Below are positions 29,722-37,551 of a stretch of DNA of 37,638 nt, piece after piece; within the stretch, counting starts at the first letter, position 1, and every line of letters begins with the position of its first letter. The DNA comes from Eubacterium sp. (GTDB taxonomy: Bacteria; Bacillota; Clostridia; Lachnospirales; Lachnospiraceae). The translations under genes were made by a program, and so were the position numbers. The stretch spans positions 1 to 37,638 of the forward strand of contig DNFT01000114.1 of assembly GCA_003486385.1 (NCBI GenBank), written 5' to 3'. The notes beneath the pieces were generated by a model. It was not told where the DNA came from. It made no database searches and saw only the letters and a list, made by a program, of their open reading frames with translations.

Positions 29722-30354
29722 ATGTCACTTGAACATTCTGAATTTTTAGCAGATATGCTTCACAAGCTCGCAAAGCTTGATTATATACGCCCGGGCGAGA
29801 TACCCAATATCGACCTGTACATGGATCAGGTCACGACATTCATGGATACTCACCTTGAGGCCACCAAGCGCAATGAGGAGGATAAGATTCTCACCAAGAC
29901 CATGATTAACAATTATGCCAAGAATAATCTTCTTCCTCCACCGGTCAAAAAGAAATACTCACATGACCACATGATAACCCTAATGTTTATCTACTATTTT
30001 AAGACGCTGATGTCGATAAGTGACATACAGTCAATACTTGGACCTCTCACCGACAGATTCTTCGGCGACAAGGGAAGTGTTTCCTTAGAACATATATATA
30101 AGGAGATTTATCAAGGTGAGCGTGAACGCCTTTCCCCGATAACAAAGGACATCATATCCATGTTCAAGAAGGCGGAGAACAGCTTTTCCGATGTCACCGA
30201 TGAACAGGAGAGAGACTATCTGCGGACATTTTCGTTCATCTGCTATCTATGCTTTGATATGTACCTCAAGAAGGAAATGGTCGAGAACATTATAGACGAA
30301 TTCAACTCAAAGAATGATACAGAGAATCCTGATTCCTGCTCCAGAAAAAAATAG
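29722..30354 (+). CDS. DUF1836-family protein
   Basis: A 210-residue protein, one of only three plus-strand genes in the window. The N-terminal half (about 1-80) contains GEIPNIDLYMDQVTTFMDTHL and DKILTKTMINNYAKNNLLPPPVKKKYSHDHM (split: 54-68, 69-84), which looks like a helix-turn-helix recognition segment. The rest is helical (LMFIYYFKTLMSISDIQSIL, RFFGDKGSVSLEHIYKEIY). This order is characteristic of DUF1836 proteins of Firmicutes. A DNA-binding role is inferred from the HTH-like part; function is unknown. RBS GAGG is 7 bases before the ATG. It converges on yerC across a shared hairpin (30356-30384). Confidence 0.85.
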   Translation: MSLEHSEFLADMLHKLAKLDYIRPGEIPNIDLYMDQVTTFMDTHLEATKRNEEDKILTKTMINNYAKNNLLPPPVKKKYSHDHMITLMFIYYFKTLMSISDIQSILGPLTDRFFGDKGSVSLEHIYKEIYQGERERLSPITKDIISMFKKAENSFSDVTDEQERDYLRTFSFICYLCFDMYLKKEMVENIIDEFNSKNDTENPDSCSRKK

Positions 30355-30355
30355 T

Positions 30356-30384
30356 TGGGACAGGGGGTCTGACCCCTTGTCCCA
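30356..30384. terminator. REP-like palindrome between convergent DUF1836 gene and yerC
   Basis: TGGGACAGGGGGTC and GACCCCTTGTCCCA flank one central T and pair almost perfectly (29 bases, one mismatch at the G/T step). It begins one base after the DUF1836 stop codon and ends 3 bases from the yerC stop. A short T run (ATTTCTATTG) follows on the plus strand. It probably serves as a bidirectional terminator and shares the core GGGACAGGGG-TCTGAC with the repeat at 1-57. Confidence 0.7.
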
Positions 30385-30387
30385 TTT

Positions 30388-30690
30388 CTATTGTTCTTCA
30401 TTCTTGATGTTAAGTCTCTCAAATACCATATCATAGGCATCGTTTCCATAATTAAGTGAACGATTGACACGGCTGATGGTTGCTGTGGAGGCGCCCGTCT
30501 TTTCTGCGATGTCGAGATATGTCTTTCTCTGTCTCAGCATTCTCGCCACCTCATAGCGCTGTGATAATGATAAAAGTTCATTTACAGTACATACATCCTC
30601 AAAAAATGCATAGTATTCATCAAGATCTTTCAATGTCATAATTGCTTCAAAAAGATGGTCAACCGCTTCTGATTTTAAATTCTTACCCAT
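30388..30690 (-). CDS. yerC: TrpR-like transcriptional regulator YerC/YecD
   Basis: A 100-residue protein of the Trp repressor-like YerC family. The helix-turn-helix is clear: LSLSQRYEVARMLRQRKTYLDIAEKTGASTATISRVNRSLNYGND (split: 41-60, 61-85), with the recognition helix ASTATISRVNRSL. The N-terminal dimerisation helices (residues 5-38) are also visible. Unlike TrpR, YerC proteins are not known to bind tryptophan. RBS AAGGAG lies 6 bases before the ATG. Its leader contains a palindrome (30720-30737) that could be its own operator. Confidence 0.9.
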   Translation of the reverse strand: MGKNLKSEAVDHLFEAIMTLKDLDEYYAFFEDVCTVNELLSLSQRYEVARMLRQRKTYLDIAEKTGASTATISRVNRSLNYGNDAYDMVFERLNIKNEEQ

Positions 30691-30719
30691 ATAATACTCC
30701 TTTTTTGTTAATTGCCATG

Positions 30720-30737
30720 TTGCCTGTAATCAGGCAA
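30720..30737 (-). promoter_or_regulatory. Palindrome in yerC leader, candidate autoregulatory operator
   Basis: TTGCCTG (30720-30726), 4 bases, CAGGCAA (30731-30737): a perfect 7-bp inverted repeat of 18 bases, about 18 bases upstream of the RBS and downstream of the predicted start of transcription. Confidence 0.5.
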
Positions 30738-30767
30738 ATCCATACATCGCTTTAACAGCACAATAGC

Positions 30768-30796
30768 ATTTTAGCACAATGAAGTTGTAAAGTCCA
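30768..30796 (-). promoter_or_regulatory. Predicted promoter of yerC
   Basis: On the minus strand TGGACT, a 17-base spacer and TAAAAT (30768-30773) with an upstream TGC (extended -10). Confidence 0.5.
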
Positions 30797-30828
30797 CTAT
30801 ATTTTGCAAATAAATTAACAAATTTTTT

Positions 30829-31635
30829 TTATAAAATAAAGCGTTCAATTGCTAAAGCGACGCCGTCTTCATCATTGGAGGCCGTTATATAACCGGCACA
30901 TTTTTTTACCTCTTCCCGTGCATTAGCCATCGCCACACCGAGTCCGGCATATTTTATCATCGTGAGGTCATTAAATCCATCACCGCACGCCATAAGCTCT
31001 TCCCTCCTGCAGCCTATGATATTCAAAAAACTCTCAAGTGATTTTGCCTTGTCGACCCCCTTAGGAAGTATCTCAAGGAAATATGGCTCCGACCTATATA
31101 CATCCATTCTGTCACACAGCGCGGCATGAACCTTTTTCTCAACCTCAGCAAGATAATCTCCATTCCCCAGCATCAGACATTTGTTAATCGGGAAATTGAT
31201 GTACTCCACAAGATTGTCGACCTTCTTGATTCCAAGGCCGTTAATGCGTGCCTCTATCGCAAGAAACTCGTCATCCGGTTCCTCGGTTATAAGGTCATCG
31301 CCCTCGTATGACATCAGATTCACTTTATACTTTTTAGAAAGCTCATATATCTCCGGCAGATACTCAAGCGGCAGCTTCATATCATGGATTATCTCGCCCG
31401 TCCTGCATGAGATAAGCCTTCCTCCATTAAATGACAGAATATATCCATCCTTCTTCTCAAGCTCAAGCTCCTTTGCAAAAGCCCTGATTCCCTGCACCGG
31501 TCTCCCCGATGCAATCACAATCTTCACGCCCTTTGCCGCTGCTGCCGACACTGCCTTCTTAGTTTTTTCTGTAATCTGCTTTTTAGAATTTGTAAGAGTT
31601 CCATCTATATCAAGTGCAAGTACTCTGTATGCCAT
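30829..31635 (-). CDS. Cof-type HAD-superfamily IIB sugar-phosphate phosphatase
   Basis: A 268-residue cytoplasmic phosphohydrolase. Motif I is LALDIDGTLTNSKK with the nucleophile D9 and general acid D11; motif II is VIASGRP; motif III lysine is in PKGVDKAKSL; motif IV is GDGFNDLTM. The large cap domain (about 84-185) between motifs II and III defines subclass IIB. Family members dephosphorylate sugar phosphates, PLP or flavin precursors, and the substrate here is not readable. RBS GGAGG is 4 bases before the ATG. It has its own promoter (31698-31726), divergent from the substrate-binding protein gene. Confidence 0.9.
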   Translation of the reverse strand: MAYRVLALDIDGTLTNSKKQITEKTKKAVSAAAAKGVKIVIASGRPVQGIRAFAKELELEKKDGYILSFNGGRLISCRTGEIIHDMKLPLEYLPEIYELSKKYKVNLMSYEGDDLITEEPDDEFLAIEARINGLGIKKVDNLVEYINFPINKCLMLGNGDYLAEVEKKVHAALCDRMDVYRSEPYFLEILPKGVDKAKSLESFLNIIGCRREELMACGDGFNDLTMIKYAGLGVAMANAREEVKKCAGYITASNDEDGVALAIERFIL

Positions 31636-31697
31636 AACGCCTCCGACTTATATGTATTGTATTATGAAATCCTGTCTGATTCCAAGCACAGATACAT

Positions 31698-31726
31698 ATA
31701 GTACATTATAACTTTCCCTTTTTCAA
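31698..31726 (-). promoter_or_regulatory. Predicted sigma-A promoter of the Cof-type phosphatase
   Basis: On the minus strand TTGAAA (31721-31726), a 17-base spacer and TACTAT (31698-31703), about 60 bases upstream of the ATG. Confidence 0.55.
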
Positions 31727-31757
31727 GTATTAAATCAAAAAATTGCATTTGTCGAAA

Positions 31758-31786
31758 GTCACATTTTCCCGCAGCATCCATATACT
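31758..31786 (+). promoter_or_regulatory. Possible promoter of the THI5-like binding protein
   Basis: GTCACA (31758-31763), a 17-base spacer and TATACT (31781-31786), 50 bases upstream of the start. The -35 is weak. I see no TPP riboswitch motif in the 200-base leader region. Confidence 0.4.
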
Positions 31787-31835
31787 ATGATATCATGGTC
31801 AGAACCTTGGGCCTAACAAATTGTTGGAGGTTATC

Positions 31836-32840
31836 TTGAAAGCAAGAATTTCTCTGGTTTTATCAATTGTCACGCTTATTTTTACTGTTCCGCTCCTCTT
31901 CTGCGGATGTAAAAAAGATGAAAGTACACTAAAGGATGTTACTTTGAATGAGGTTGCTCATTCTATTTTTTATGCTCCCCAATATGTTGCAATAGAAAAC
32001 GGCTATTTCGAGGAGGAAGGAATCAATCTGAAGCTTGTCACTGGCTTCGGTGCCGACAAGGTTATGACAGCACTTATCTCAGGTGAGGCGCAGATTGGAT
32101 TCATGGGTTCCGAATCCTCAATCTACGCCTATAATGAAGGCAACAGCGATTATGCGGTCAACTTCGCACAGTTAACGCAGCGTGCGGGTAATTTCCTCGT
32201 ATCAAGAAAACCCATTGATAATTTTTCATGGGATATGCTGAAGGGAACCACGATACTTGGCGGAAGAGCCGGAGGAATGCCTGAAATGGTTCTTGAATAC
32301 ATCCTGAAAAATAACGGAATAGACATCTCAACAGATTTAGAAATAGTCCAGAACATAGATTTCGGGCTGACAGGCGGTGCTTTTGCCGGCGGACAGGGCG
32401 ACTTCACCGTTGAGTTCGAACCGCACGCCACCGCCCTTGAAAAGGAAGGCACTGGCTACGTTGTCGCAAGTCTCGGCGTCGACAGCGGCTATGTTCCGTA
32501 TACCGCCTACAGTGCAAAGAAAAGCTATATAAACAAAAATCCTGAGATAATACAGGGCTTCACCAATGCACTCCAGCGCGGAATGGAATATGTCAATTCG
32601 CACTCCTCTGAGGACATTGCCAAGGTCATCGCGCCACAATTTCCCGACACCGACGCAGACACCATAGCAGTCATTGTCGAAAGATACAAATCCCAGGATA
32701 CATGGAAAAATGACCTTGTATTCTCAAAGGACAGCTTCACGCTTCTTCAGGATATCCTATACGAAGCCGGCGTGATAAAGGAATACGCCCCTTACTCCGA
32801 CTTAGTCGACACCGGCTTTGCACAGAAGGCGCTTAAATAA
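31836..32840 (+). CDS. Orphan ABC transporter substrate-binding lipoprotein, NMT1/THI5-like
   Basis: A 334-residue extracytoplasmic binding protein. The signal peptide (MKARISLVLSIVTLIFTVPLLFCGC) ends in FCGC, a slightly atypical lipobox. The mature protein matches the NMT1/THI5/SsuA-like family: VTLNEVAHSIFYAPQYVAIENGYFEEEGINLKLV (split: 35-52, 53-68), SGEAQIGFMGSESSIYAYN, LVSRKPIDNFSWDMLKG and the GGRAGGMPEMVLEYILKNNGI segment. Such proteins bind aliphatic sulfonates, pyrimidine precursors of thiamine or similar small molecules. The start is TTG at 31836, because GGAGG ends 5 bases before it; the first in-frame TTG at 31821 lies upstream of this RBS. No permease or ATPase gene is adjacent, so it is either an orphan or shares a distant transporter. 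Confidence 0.85.
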   Translation: MKARISLVLSIVTLIFTVPLLFCGCKKDESTLKDVTLNEVAHSIFYAPQYVAIENGYFEEEGINLKLVTGFGADKVMTALISGEAQIGFMGSESSIYAYNEGNSDYAVNFAQLTQRAGNFLVSRKPIDNFSWDMLKGTTILGGRAGGMPEMVLEYILKNNGIDISTDLEIVQNIDFGLTGGAFAGGQGDFTVEFEPHATALEKEGTGYVVASLGVDSGYVPYTAYSAKKSYINKNPEIIQGFTNALQRGMEYVNSHSSEDIAKVIAPQFPDTDADTIAVIVERYKSQDTWKNDLVFSKDSFTLLQDILYEAGVIKEYAPYSDLVDTGFAQKALK

Positions 32841-32851
32841 TCTGTAAATCT

Positions 32852-32923
32852 ATAAAAAACATGGGGACGATTCCGGCGGCACCATTGTTGCGCCGGCATC
32901 CTCCCCATGTTTCCATGTTTTTA
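32852..32923. terminator. Bidirectional terminator between convergent binding-protein and HD-GYP genes
   Basis: AACATGGGGA (32858-32867) pairs with TCCCCATGTT (32902-32911), and inside them CCGGCG pairs with CGCCGG, giving a long stem. It is followed by TTTCCATGTTTTT on the plus strand and by six U residues on the minus strand (32853-32858). Confidence 0.85.
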
Positions 32924-34171
32924 CAAGCCTTTAAACTGCTCATATATATCATTTTCCTGTTTTTTTATCTGCATATAGGTTCCGAGCACCGCTTCCTTCT
33001 TCTTTTCAAAGTTCCGAATTATGCTCTCCATGTTCTTTACAGCAACATCCACCACTGCCGGACATATCTTATTATTGTCCGCATCAGCCTGAATTATAGC
33101 CTTAATCTTATCAGGAGCAAATGCCTCCTTGTAGCTTCGCTTTCCGTACAGGGCACTTATAATATCCGCAACAGCAACTATACGCTGTGGTCTTGTAAGC
33201 TCATCCCCTTTAAGACCCCTGAAGTAGCCGCTGCCGTCAAGCTTTTCGTGATGCCTTATCGCAATCTCCCTTATATCATCATCCACTATGCCCTTAAGTA
33301 CATGGTCGGTAATCTCCACATGCTTTTTCATAATATCCATCTCTTTATCAGACAGTCTTCCCGTAGACTCAAGTATCGACAGCGGAATGGCAATCTTTCC
33401 AATATCATGGAGCAGCGCTCCGTAATACATATTATACTTGTCCTGACCCGACAGCTTCATCAGATCTCCTAACTCCTGCGCAAAAATTGTTGTGGCGAGT
33501 GTATGTATTACCGTGTACTGGCTGCGGAAATCAATTATATAAATCAACATCTGCAGGAATTTTCTCTTATAATCCTCCGAAAAGCTGACCGAAGCAATAA
33601 GCTCATCAAGCTCCTTAAGGTAATCCTCCTTCTTCAGCTTCTCAAGTATATTATACCTCGTGTTAGCCTTAAGAAAAAGGTTAAGTGCTTCCGCCGAATA
33701 CTTAATATTGCGGTACTTCTGAAGATAATCCGGCTCTAAAGTTCCCGGCATGCTCATGGTGACATCAATCTTGTCTGCCATGAAAAGATATTCTGCTATC
33801 TTTATATACTGGCTCTTAATCAGATAATGCTTATTATAATCAAGATGGTGGTAGAGCACTATCTCTGCCTTATCTTCAAGCGGTGACAGGTACTTAAGAA
33901 ACAGAAAACCGAATATAGAATGCGGCCATACGTCATCCTTCTCAAACTGTGCCCACTGATGTATGTATTCGAGCTTACATGTTCCTATATCATGCAGAAC
34001 TGCGATTATGACATAATCCGCCATCTCCTTGCTGCTCATATGACCTTCAGTCTGCAGCATTTTATACAAAATATATGCTGTTCTCTCGCTATGGTGCATC
34101 AATTGTGGGTTCAGTATTGAAAAAGACTTGCGAAGAATATCGTACATATTACTTCCACTGATAACCGCCAT
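32921..34171 (-). CDS. Tandem HD / HD-GYP domain protein, putative cyclic-di-GMP phosphodiesterase
   Basis: 416 residues, cytoplasmic, no membrane or receiver domain. The N-terminal HD-like domain (17-140) has MHHSERT (H27), LHDIG (H60, D61), WPHSIFG and YHHLDYNKH. A helical connector (150-215) leads to the HD-GYP domain (220-385): IHTLA (H223), LLHDIGKIAIP (H255, D256), KKHVEITDHVL (H284), HHEKLDGSGYFRG (307-319) and PQRIVAVADIISAL. The signature tripeptide is GYF instead of GYP; metal-binding residues are otherwise present. HD-GYP enzymes degrade c-di-GMP to GMP. RBS GGAGG is 6 bases before the ATG, and a near-consensus promoter is called at 34213-34240. Degradation activity is likely but unproven given the tripeptide change. 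Confidence 0.85.
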   Translation of the reverse strand: MAVISGSNMYDILRKSFSILNPQLMHHSERTAYILYKMLQTEGHMSSKEMADYVIIAVLHDIGTCKLEYIHQWAQFEKDDVWPHSIFGFLFLKYLSPLEDKAEIVLYHHLDYNKHYLIKSQYIKIAEYLFMADKIDVTMSMPGTLEPDYLQKYRNIKYSAEALNLFLKANTRYNILEKLKKEDYLKELDELIASVSFSEDYKRKFLQMLIYIIDFRSQYTVIHTLATTIFAQELGDLMKLSGQDKYNMYYGALLHDIGKIAIPLSILESTGRLSDKEMDIMKKHVEITDHVLKGIVDDDIREIAIRHHEKLDGSGYFRGLKGDELTRPQRIVAVADIISALYGKRSYKEAFAPDKIKAIIQADADNNKICPAVVDVAVKNMESIIRNFEKKKEAVLGTYMQIKKQENDIYEQFKGL

Positions 34172-34212
34172 AAATTACCTCCAACAAACTTTTACAGAAA
34201 TACATAATTGTT

Positions 34213-34240
34213 ATTATACTGAAACTTTTTATTTTTTCAA
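34213..34240 (-). promoter_or_regulatory. Predicted sigma-A promoter of the HD-GYP gene
   Basis: On the minus strand TTGAAA (34235-34240), a 16-base spacer and consensus TATAAT (34213-34218). Confidence 0.65.
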
Positions 34241-34259
34241 GAATTTAATAAAATTTCAT

Positions 34260-34288
34260 TTGATTGATTATGATGATTAGTCTATAAT
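34260..34288 (+). promoter_or_regulatory. Predicted sigma-A promoter of the polytopic membrane protein gene
   Basis: TTGATT (34260-34265), a 17-base spacer and consensus TATAAT (34283-34288), 48 bases before the ATG. Divergent from the HD-GYP promoter, the two being 20 bases apart. Confidence 0.7.
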
Positions 34289-34336
34289 TGAATAGTCCAT
34301 CCGGACAAAATATATAATTAATGAGAGGATATATGT

Positions 34337-35275
34337 ATGAATTTTGATATTGCATCCGAATTAAGTGGTCTTTTTGACTTTAGTAAGACAATTCCATCTC
34401 TTACTATATCATTTATTGCAGCGTCGGGGATTCTGCTCCTGTGCGCCTGCATACTTGTCACCTTCACAGCCAGACGCATTGTAGGTCTGAGATTTATGCC
34501 GGTACTGTACGGTGCCACGTCCTATCTTCTGTTCTATATAATGATAGGCAGTTTTCTCTCTGGTCTGCTCTCCCTCACCATCCCACAGGGTGCCGGAACA
34601 GCCACCCTCGCTGTAGCGCGCTTTATGGTGCTGCTTATAACTTCCTCCCTTATAGTATGCGGCCGCTTCTTTGCAATGTGGTTCATCCGCAAATACTATG
34701 CCGAATACTGTGATGCATACGGAATAGGTGTAGGTGTGGCACTTACCGAAGCAATCATAACTGCTGTCACAATTTTTCTCAACTATTCCCTGTGCCTTAC
34801 ACTCAACTCATCAGGGCTTGCCGCACTCGCAAACGGCTATGACACTATTGAGGAAGCCACCAGACAGCTGAACGATGTATGGTTTTTATACAGCTCCCCA
34901 TCCTATGTATACTTATTCTCAGGTGCGGAGAGCATTATGTTCCTCATCTTCAACACCATGATATCCGTAATGTTCTATGCCGTATGCCACAAGGAGCTTA
35001 AAAGGCTTCATCTGGTATCAATAATAGGCTTACAGACCTTGATGTATCTTCCGGCTAACTTCTATTCATCCGGTATAATCTTCAACCGTATAGCCTGTTT
35101 TATAACCGAAATCATCATATTCGCCGGATGTGTATTCCTCTTTAACAGAATACATAACAAATACTATAAGGATATAAAGCCACCTGTCAGGGAGCAGAAG
35201 AGCAGCGATAAGAAAGGTTCTAAGTCATCCACAGGCAGCAAAATGCCGGACTTTAACAAGAACATAAATAAATAA
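34337..35275 (+). CDS. Polytopic membrane protein, unknown function
   Basis: A 312-residue protein with about seven or eight hydrophobic segments (near 20-42, 54-80, 90-112, 126-150, 182-200, 203-220, 228-245 and 252-275) and a hydrophilic Lys/Ser-rich C-terminus (283-312). I do not recognise it firmly. The segment IGVGVALTEAIITAVTIFLN faintly recalls YhfC-type putative membrane peptidases, but I cannot support that. RBS GAGAGG is 8 bases before the ATG. Single-gene transcript: own promoter and terminator, divergent from the HD-GYP gene. Confidence 0.75.
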   Translation: MNFDIASELSGLFDFSKTIPSLTISFIAASGILLLCACILVTFTARRIVGLRFMPVLYGATSYLLFYIMIGSFLSGLLSLTIPQGAGTATLAVARFMVLLITSSLIVCGRFFAMWFIRKYYAEYCDAYGIGVGVALTEAIITAVTIFLNYSLCLTLNSSGLAALANGYDTIEEATRQLNDVWFLYSSPSYVYLFSGAESIMFLIFNTMISVMFYAVCHKELKRLHLVSIIGLQTLMYLPANFYSSGIIFNRIACFITEIIIFAGCVFLFNRIHNKYYKDIKPPVREQKSSDKKGSKSSTGSKMPDFNKNINK

Positions 35276-35298
35276 TGCTGCTCTTAAAAGCGCAAGTA

Positions 35299-35333
35299 AA
35301 TAGGGATTGCCATATCGGCAATCCCTATTTTCA
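35299..35333. terminator. Terminator between convergent membrane-protein gene and csp
   Basis: AATAGGGATTGCC (35299-35311) and GGCAATCCCTATT (35317-35329) form a perfect 13-bp stem with a 5-base loop, followed by TTTTC-type sequence on the plus strand and TTTACTTG on the minus strand. It serves mainly the plus-strand gene and probably also csp. Confidence 0.85.
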
Positions 35334-35401
35334 TAATCTCGTTAAGTACAAATACTGCTCTTTTATATATATTAAAAAGGCACACTGTAAAACTTCGTTG
35401 A

Positions 35402-35602
35402 TTATAATTTTGTTACGTTTGTAGCCTGTGGTCCCTTAGCGCCGTCTACTACGTCAAACTCTACAGCCTGGCCCTCTTCAAGAGACTTGAAGCCTTCCAT
35501 GTTAAGACCTGAGTAATGTACGAATACATCCTTGCCGTTCTCGTCAGAAATGAATCCGTAGCCCTTTGAGTTGCTGAACCACTTAACTGTACCCTTGCTC
35601 AT
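35402..35602 (-). CDS. csp: Cold-shock protein (CspA family)
   Basis: 66-residue single cold-shock domain that binds single-stranded RNA/DNA and acts as an RNA chaperone. GTVKWFSNSKGYGFISDENG contains RNP-1 (KGYGFI) and VFVHYSGLNMEGF contains RNP-2, with Tyr-Ser-Gly in place of the usual Phe-Ser-Ala; the C-terminal GPQATNVTKL is standard. GGAGG is 8 bases before the ATG. The gene has a near-consensus promoter (TTGACA-17-TATTCT) and an AT-rich leader of about 75 bases with hairpins, as is usual for cold-inducible csp mRNAs. Confidence 0.95.
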   Translation of the reverse strand: MSKGTVKWFSNSKGYGFISDENGKDVFVHYSGLNMEGFKSLEEGQAVEFDVVDGAKGPQATNVTKL

Positions 35603-35680
35603 TGTGATACCTCCAAAATATTTAAAAAAAATTCATACTGTAGTACTTTACCACAGCATACGTGCTTAAATACAGCACAT
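35603..35680 (-). promoter_or_regulatory. csp 5' leader with stem-loops
   Basis: On the minus strand, GTGCTG...AAGCAC near 35661-35677 and ATGCTGTGG pairing with CTACAGTAT (9 bp, two G-U pairs) around 35637-35660 can form stem-loops ahead of the RBS. Thermosensor function is inferred from csp mRNAs in general. Confidence 0.4.
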
Positions 35681-35684
35681 TGTT

Positions 35685-35713
35685 AGAATAGCACAGAAAC
35701 ATAAGGGTGTCAA
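35685..35713 (-). promoter_or_regulatory. Predicted sigma-A promoter of csp
   Basis: On the minus strand TTGACA (35708-35713, perfect), a 17-base spacer and TATTCT (35685-35690). It lies immediately past the hslO stop codon. Confidence 0.8.
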
Positions 35714-35716
35714 GAA

Positions 35717-36598
35717 TTATCCTTTTGCATATCTAAGTATTTTTTTCAGTTCTTCGACCGAAAAATCATAGCTTGTATTGCAGAAATGGCACTTGAGTTC
35801 AATCGGATTTCCCTCGTCAATCATCTCCTTGAGTTCCTTCCTTCCGATACTTATAAGTGCCTTTTCAACGCGCTCCTTTGAACAGTTGCACCTGAATGCT
35901 GCCGGAATCTTTTCATTTATATCGACTCCGAACTCACCAAGTACTTCATTCAATATATCCTCCGGCAGCATGCCCTTCTCAAGCATTGAAGTTATTGAAC
36001 TCATGCTGTTTATCTTCTGCTCAAGCCTGTCGATAAGTGCATCCTCAGCAAACGGCATGACCTGGATGATAAGACCACCCGCCTGCTTTACTGTATTGTC
36101 ATGCTCCATAAGCACTCCGAGTGCAACCGCCGACGGAACCTGCTCACTCGAAGCAAAATAGTATGTTAAATCCTCCGCTATCTCGCCTGTGACTATCTCA
36201 CAGCTTCCGCTGTAAGGCTCCTTCATTCCTATATCCTTGATAACAGTAAGCATTCCTTTTCCGACCGCACCGCCGACATCAAGCTTACCCTTGCTGTTAG
36301 GAGGCAGCATGACATCAGAATTTCCGACATAGCCCTTAACCCCCGCCTTTGAATCGGCTGTAACCATAATTCCACCGATAGGTCCATCGCCCTCCAGCTT
36401 TATGGTGAGCAGATCGTCATCGCCCTTCATCATCACTCCCATCATAGCCGCAGCCGAAAGCATTCTTCCGAGCGCTGCAGTCGCAACGGGTGATGTATTG
36501 TGTCTCTGTCTTGCCTCCTCGACAAGATTTTTTGAATAGATGGCAAATGCGCGTAACTGATTGTCCGCCGCTGTTGCCCTGACAATATAATCTTCCAT
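35717..36598 (-). CDS. hslO: Hsp33 redox-regulated chaperone
   Basis: ATP-independent cytoplasmic holdase, activated when oxidants release its zinc. Length 293 is normal. The N-terminal domain has IVRATAADNQLRAFAI, TSPVATAALGRMLSAAAMMG and KLEGDGPIGGIMVTADSKAGVKGYVGN (split: 67-78, 79-93). The C-terminal redox switch has C237 and C239 (FRCNCSKERVE) plus C270 and C273 (LKCHFCNTSY), the CxC and CxxC zinc ligands. AGGAG is 6 bases before the ATG. It lies between the SAM methyltransferase and csp on the same strand; csp has its own promoter. Confidence 0.95.
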   Translation of the reverse strand: MEDYIVRATAADNQLRAFAIYSKNLVEEARQRHNTSPVATAALGRMLSAAAMMGVMMKGDDDLLTIKLEGDGPIGGIMVTADSKAGVKGYVGNSDVMLPPNSKGKLDVGGAVGKGMLTVIKDIGMKEPYSGSCEIVTGEIAEDLTYYFASSEQVPSAVALGVLMEHDNTVKQAGGLIIQVMPFAEDALIDRLEQKINSMSSITSMLEKGMLPEDILNEVLGEFGVDINEKIPAAFRCNCSKERVEKALISIGRKELKEMIDEGNPIELKCHFCNTSYDFSVEELKKILRYAKG

Positions 36599-36629
36599 GG
36601 TTTCTCCTCTACTTCTTTTTATTTACGTA

Positions 36630-36674
36630 ATTGTGAAACGCAAAGTCCATCTGTCACACACTGCATTTCACAAT
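36630..36674 (-). repeat. Hairpin between methyltransferase and hslO
   Basis: ATTGTGAAA-CGCA (36630-36642) and TGCA-TTTCACAAT (36662-36674) are inverted repeats with a 19-base loop. The minus-strand transcript shows no U-tract after the stem (TACGTAAATAAAAAG follows), so it may be an operator in front of hslO or a weak attenuator. Confidence 0.45.
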
Positions 36675-36677
36675 GGC

Positions 36678-37451
36678 CTATTTCTTTAATATGTAGTAAG
36701 CCCTCTCGCCTCTTACCGTGTGCTCTAAAAGCTCCATTCCGCATTTTGCAGCTATATCCTTAATCTGCTTCACCGAATATGCCCTCTGCCTGTGCTTCTC
36801 ACTGCAGCTTAAGCATATATTTGCGAATATTCTCCGATAGAAGGTGATATCATACGTGTTTATGTGTGTCTTTTCATCGTAATGGTTCTGCCAGACATAG
36901 GACACCCTTCCGGCTCGGTCCGCAAAGACATTGTCCCCAAGCTCATCTCTGTAAAAGCTGTCCGTCTTCATGTCAAAAATAAAAATTCCGCCGTCACGAA
37001 GCTGGCTGTGTACCGCCTTGATTGTAAGCTCCATATCCGACCTTGATGTGAGATAATTCATGGAATCACACACGCTCACAACAGCCCCGCAGCTTGAAGC
37101 TTCAAGAAACGGAACCCTCATATCGCCCACATAGGGTTCAAAGCCGGGTATAATCTTCTTTCGCGCTTCCTTTATCATATCGGATGAAAGGTCGATTCCC
37201 ACAACATGGTAACCTTCCATGCACAGATACCTTGCCATGCTTCCAGTACCACAGCCAAGCTCAAGAATGACATCATTTTCAGTATTCCTATTATTTATGT
37301 CACTTCCGGAATGCTTGTTATCATGCACCATATCCGGAACAACTCCATGCTTTTTCAATCTGTCAATTATATACTCTGCCCACTCTCCATAAGGAATGTC
37401 CGACATAAAACTGTCATACCACTGCGCGAATTTCCTGTATGCTGCCATCAT
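36678..37451 (-). CDS. Class I SAM-dependent methyltransferase
   Basis: A 257-residue cytoplasmic enzyme. The N-terminal YRKFAQWYDSFMSDIPYGEWAEYI is typical of small-molecule/YrrT-like methyltransferases. Motif I VILELGCGTGSMARYL (61-76), VVGIDLSSDMI (SAM-ribose acid), GDMRVPF, VVSVCDSMNYL and GGIFIFDMKTD complete the Rossmann fold. Residues 38-60 (MVHDNKHSGSDINNRNTEND) are an unusual polar insertion before motif I. RBS AAGGGG is about 5 bases before the ATG. A promoter is called at 37552-37580. Substrate unknown. Confidence 0.88.
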   Translation of the reverse strand: MMAAYRKFAQWYDSFMSDIPYGEWAEYIIDRLKKHGVVPDMVHDNKHSGSDINNRNTENDVILELGCGTGSMARYLCMEGYHVVGIDLSSDMIKEARKKIIPGFEPYVGDMRVPFLEASSCGAVVSVCDSMNYLTSRSDMELTIKAVHSQLRDGGIFIFDMKTDSFYRDELGDNVFADRAGRVSYVWQNHYDEKTHINTYDITFYRRIFANICLSCSEKHRQRAYSVKQIKDIAAKCGMELLEHTVRGERAYYILKK

Positions 37452-37551
37452 AAATCCCCTTCTTATATTCCCATGCTTACTGCAGACCTTGCCTGAATCA
37501 CTGCTTCCAATAAGCAGCTTAAAGGCTTCGCATTCAAGCTTTCACCGCAAT

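Noticed and set aside
31636..31835. Possible riboswitch upstream of the THI5-like gene
   Set aside because: No TPP-box motif (CTGAGA) or other conserved aptamer core was seen; only a weak promoter and a small hairpin near the RBS.
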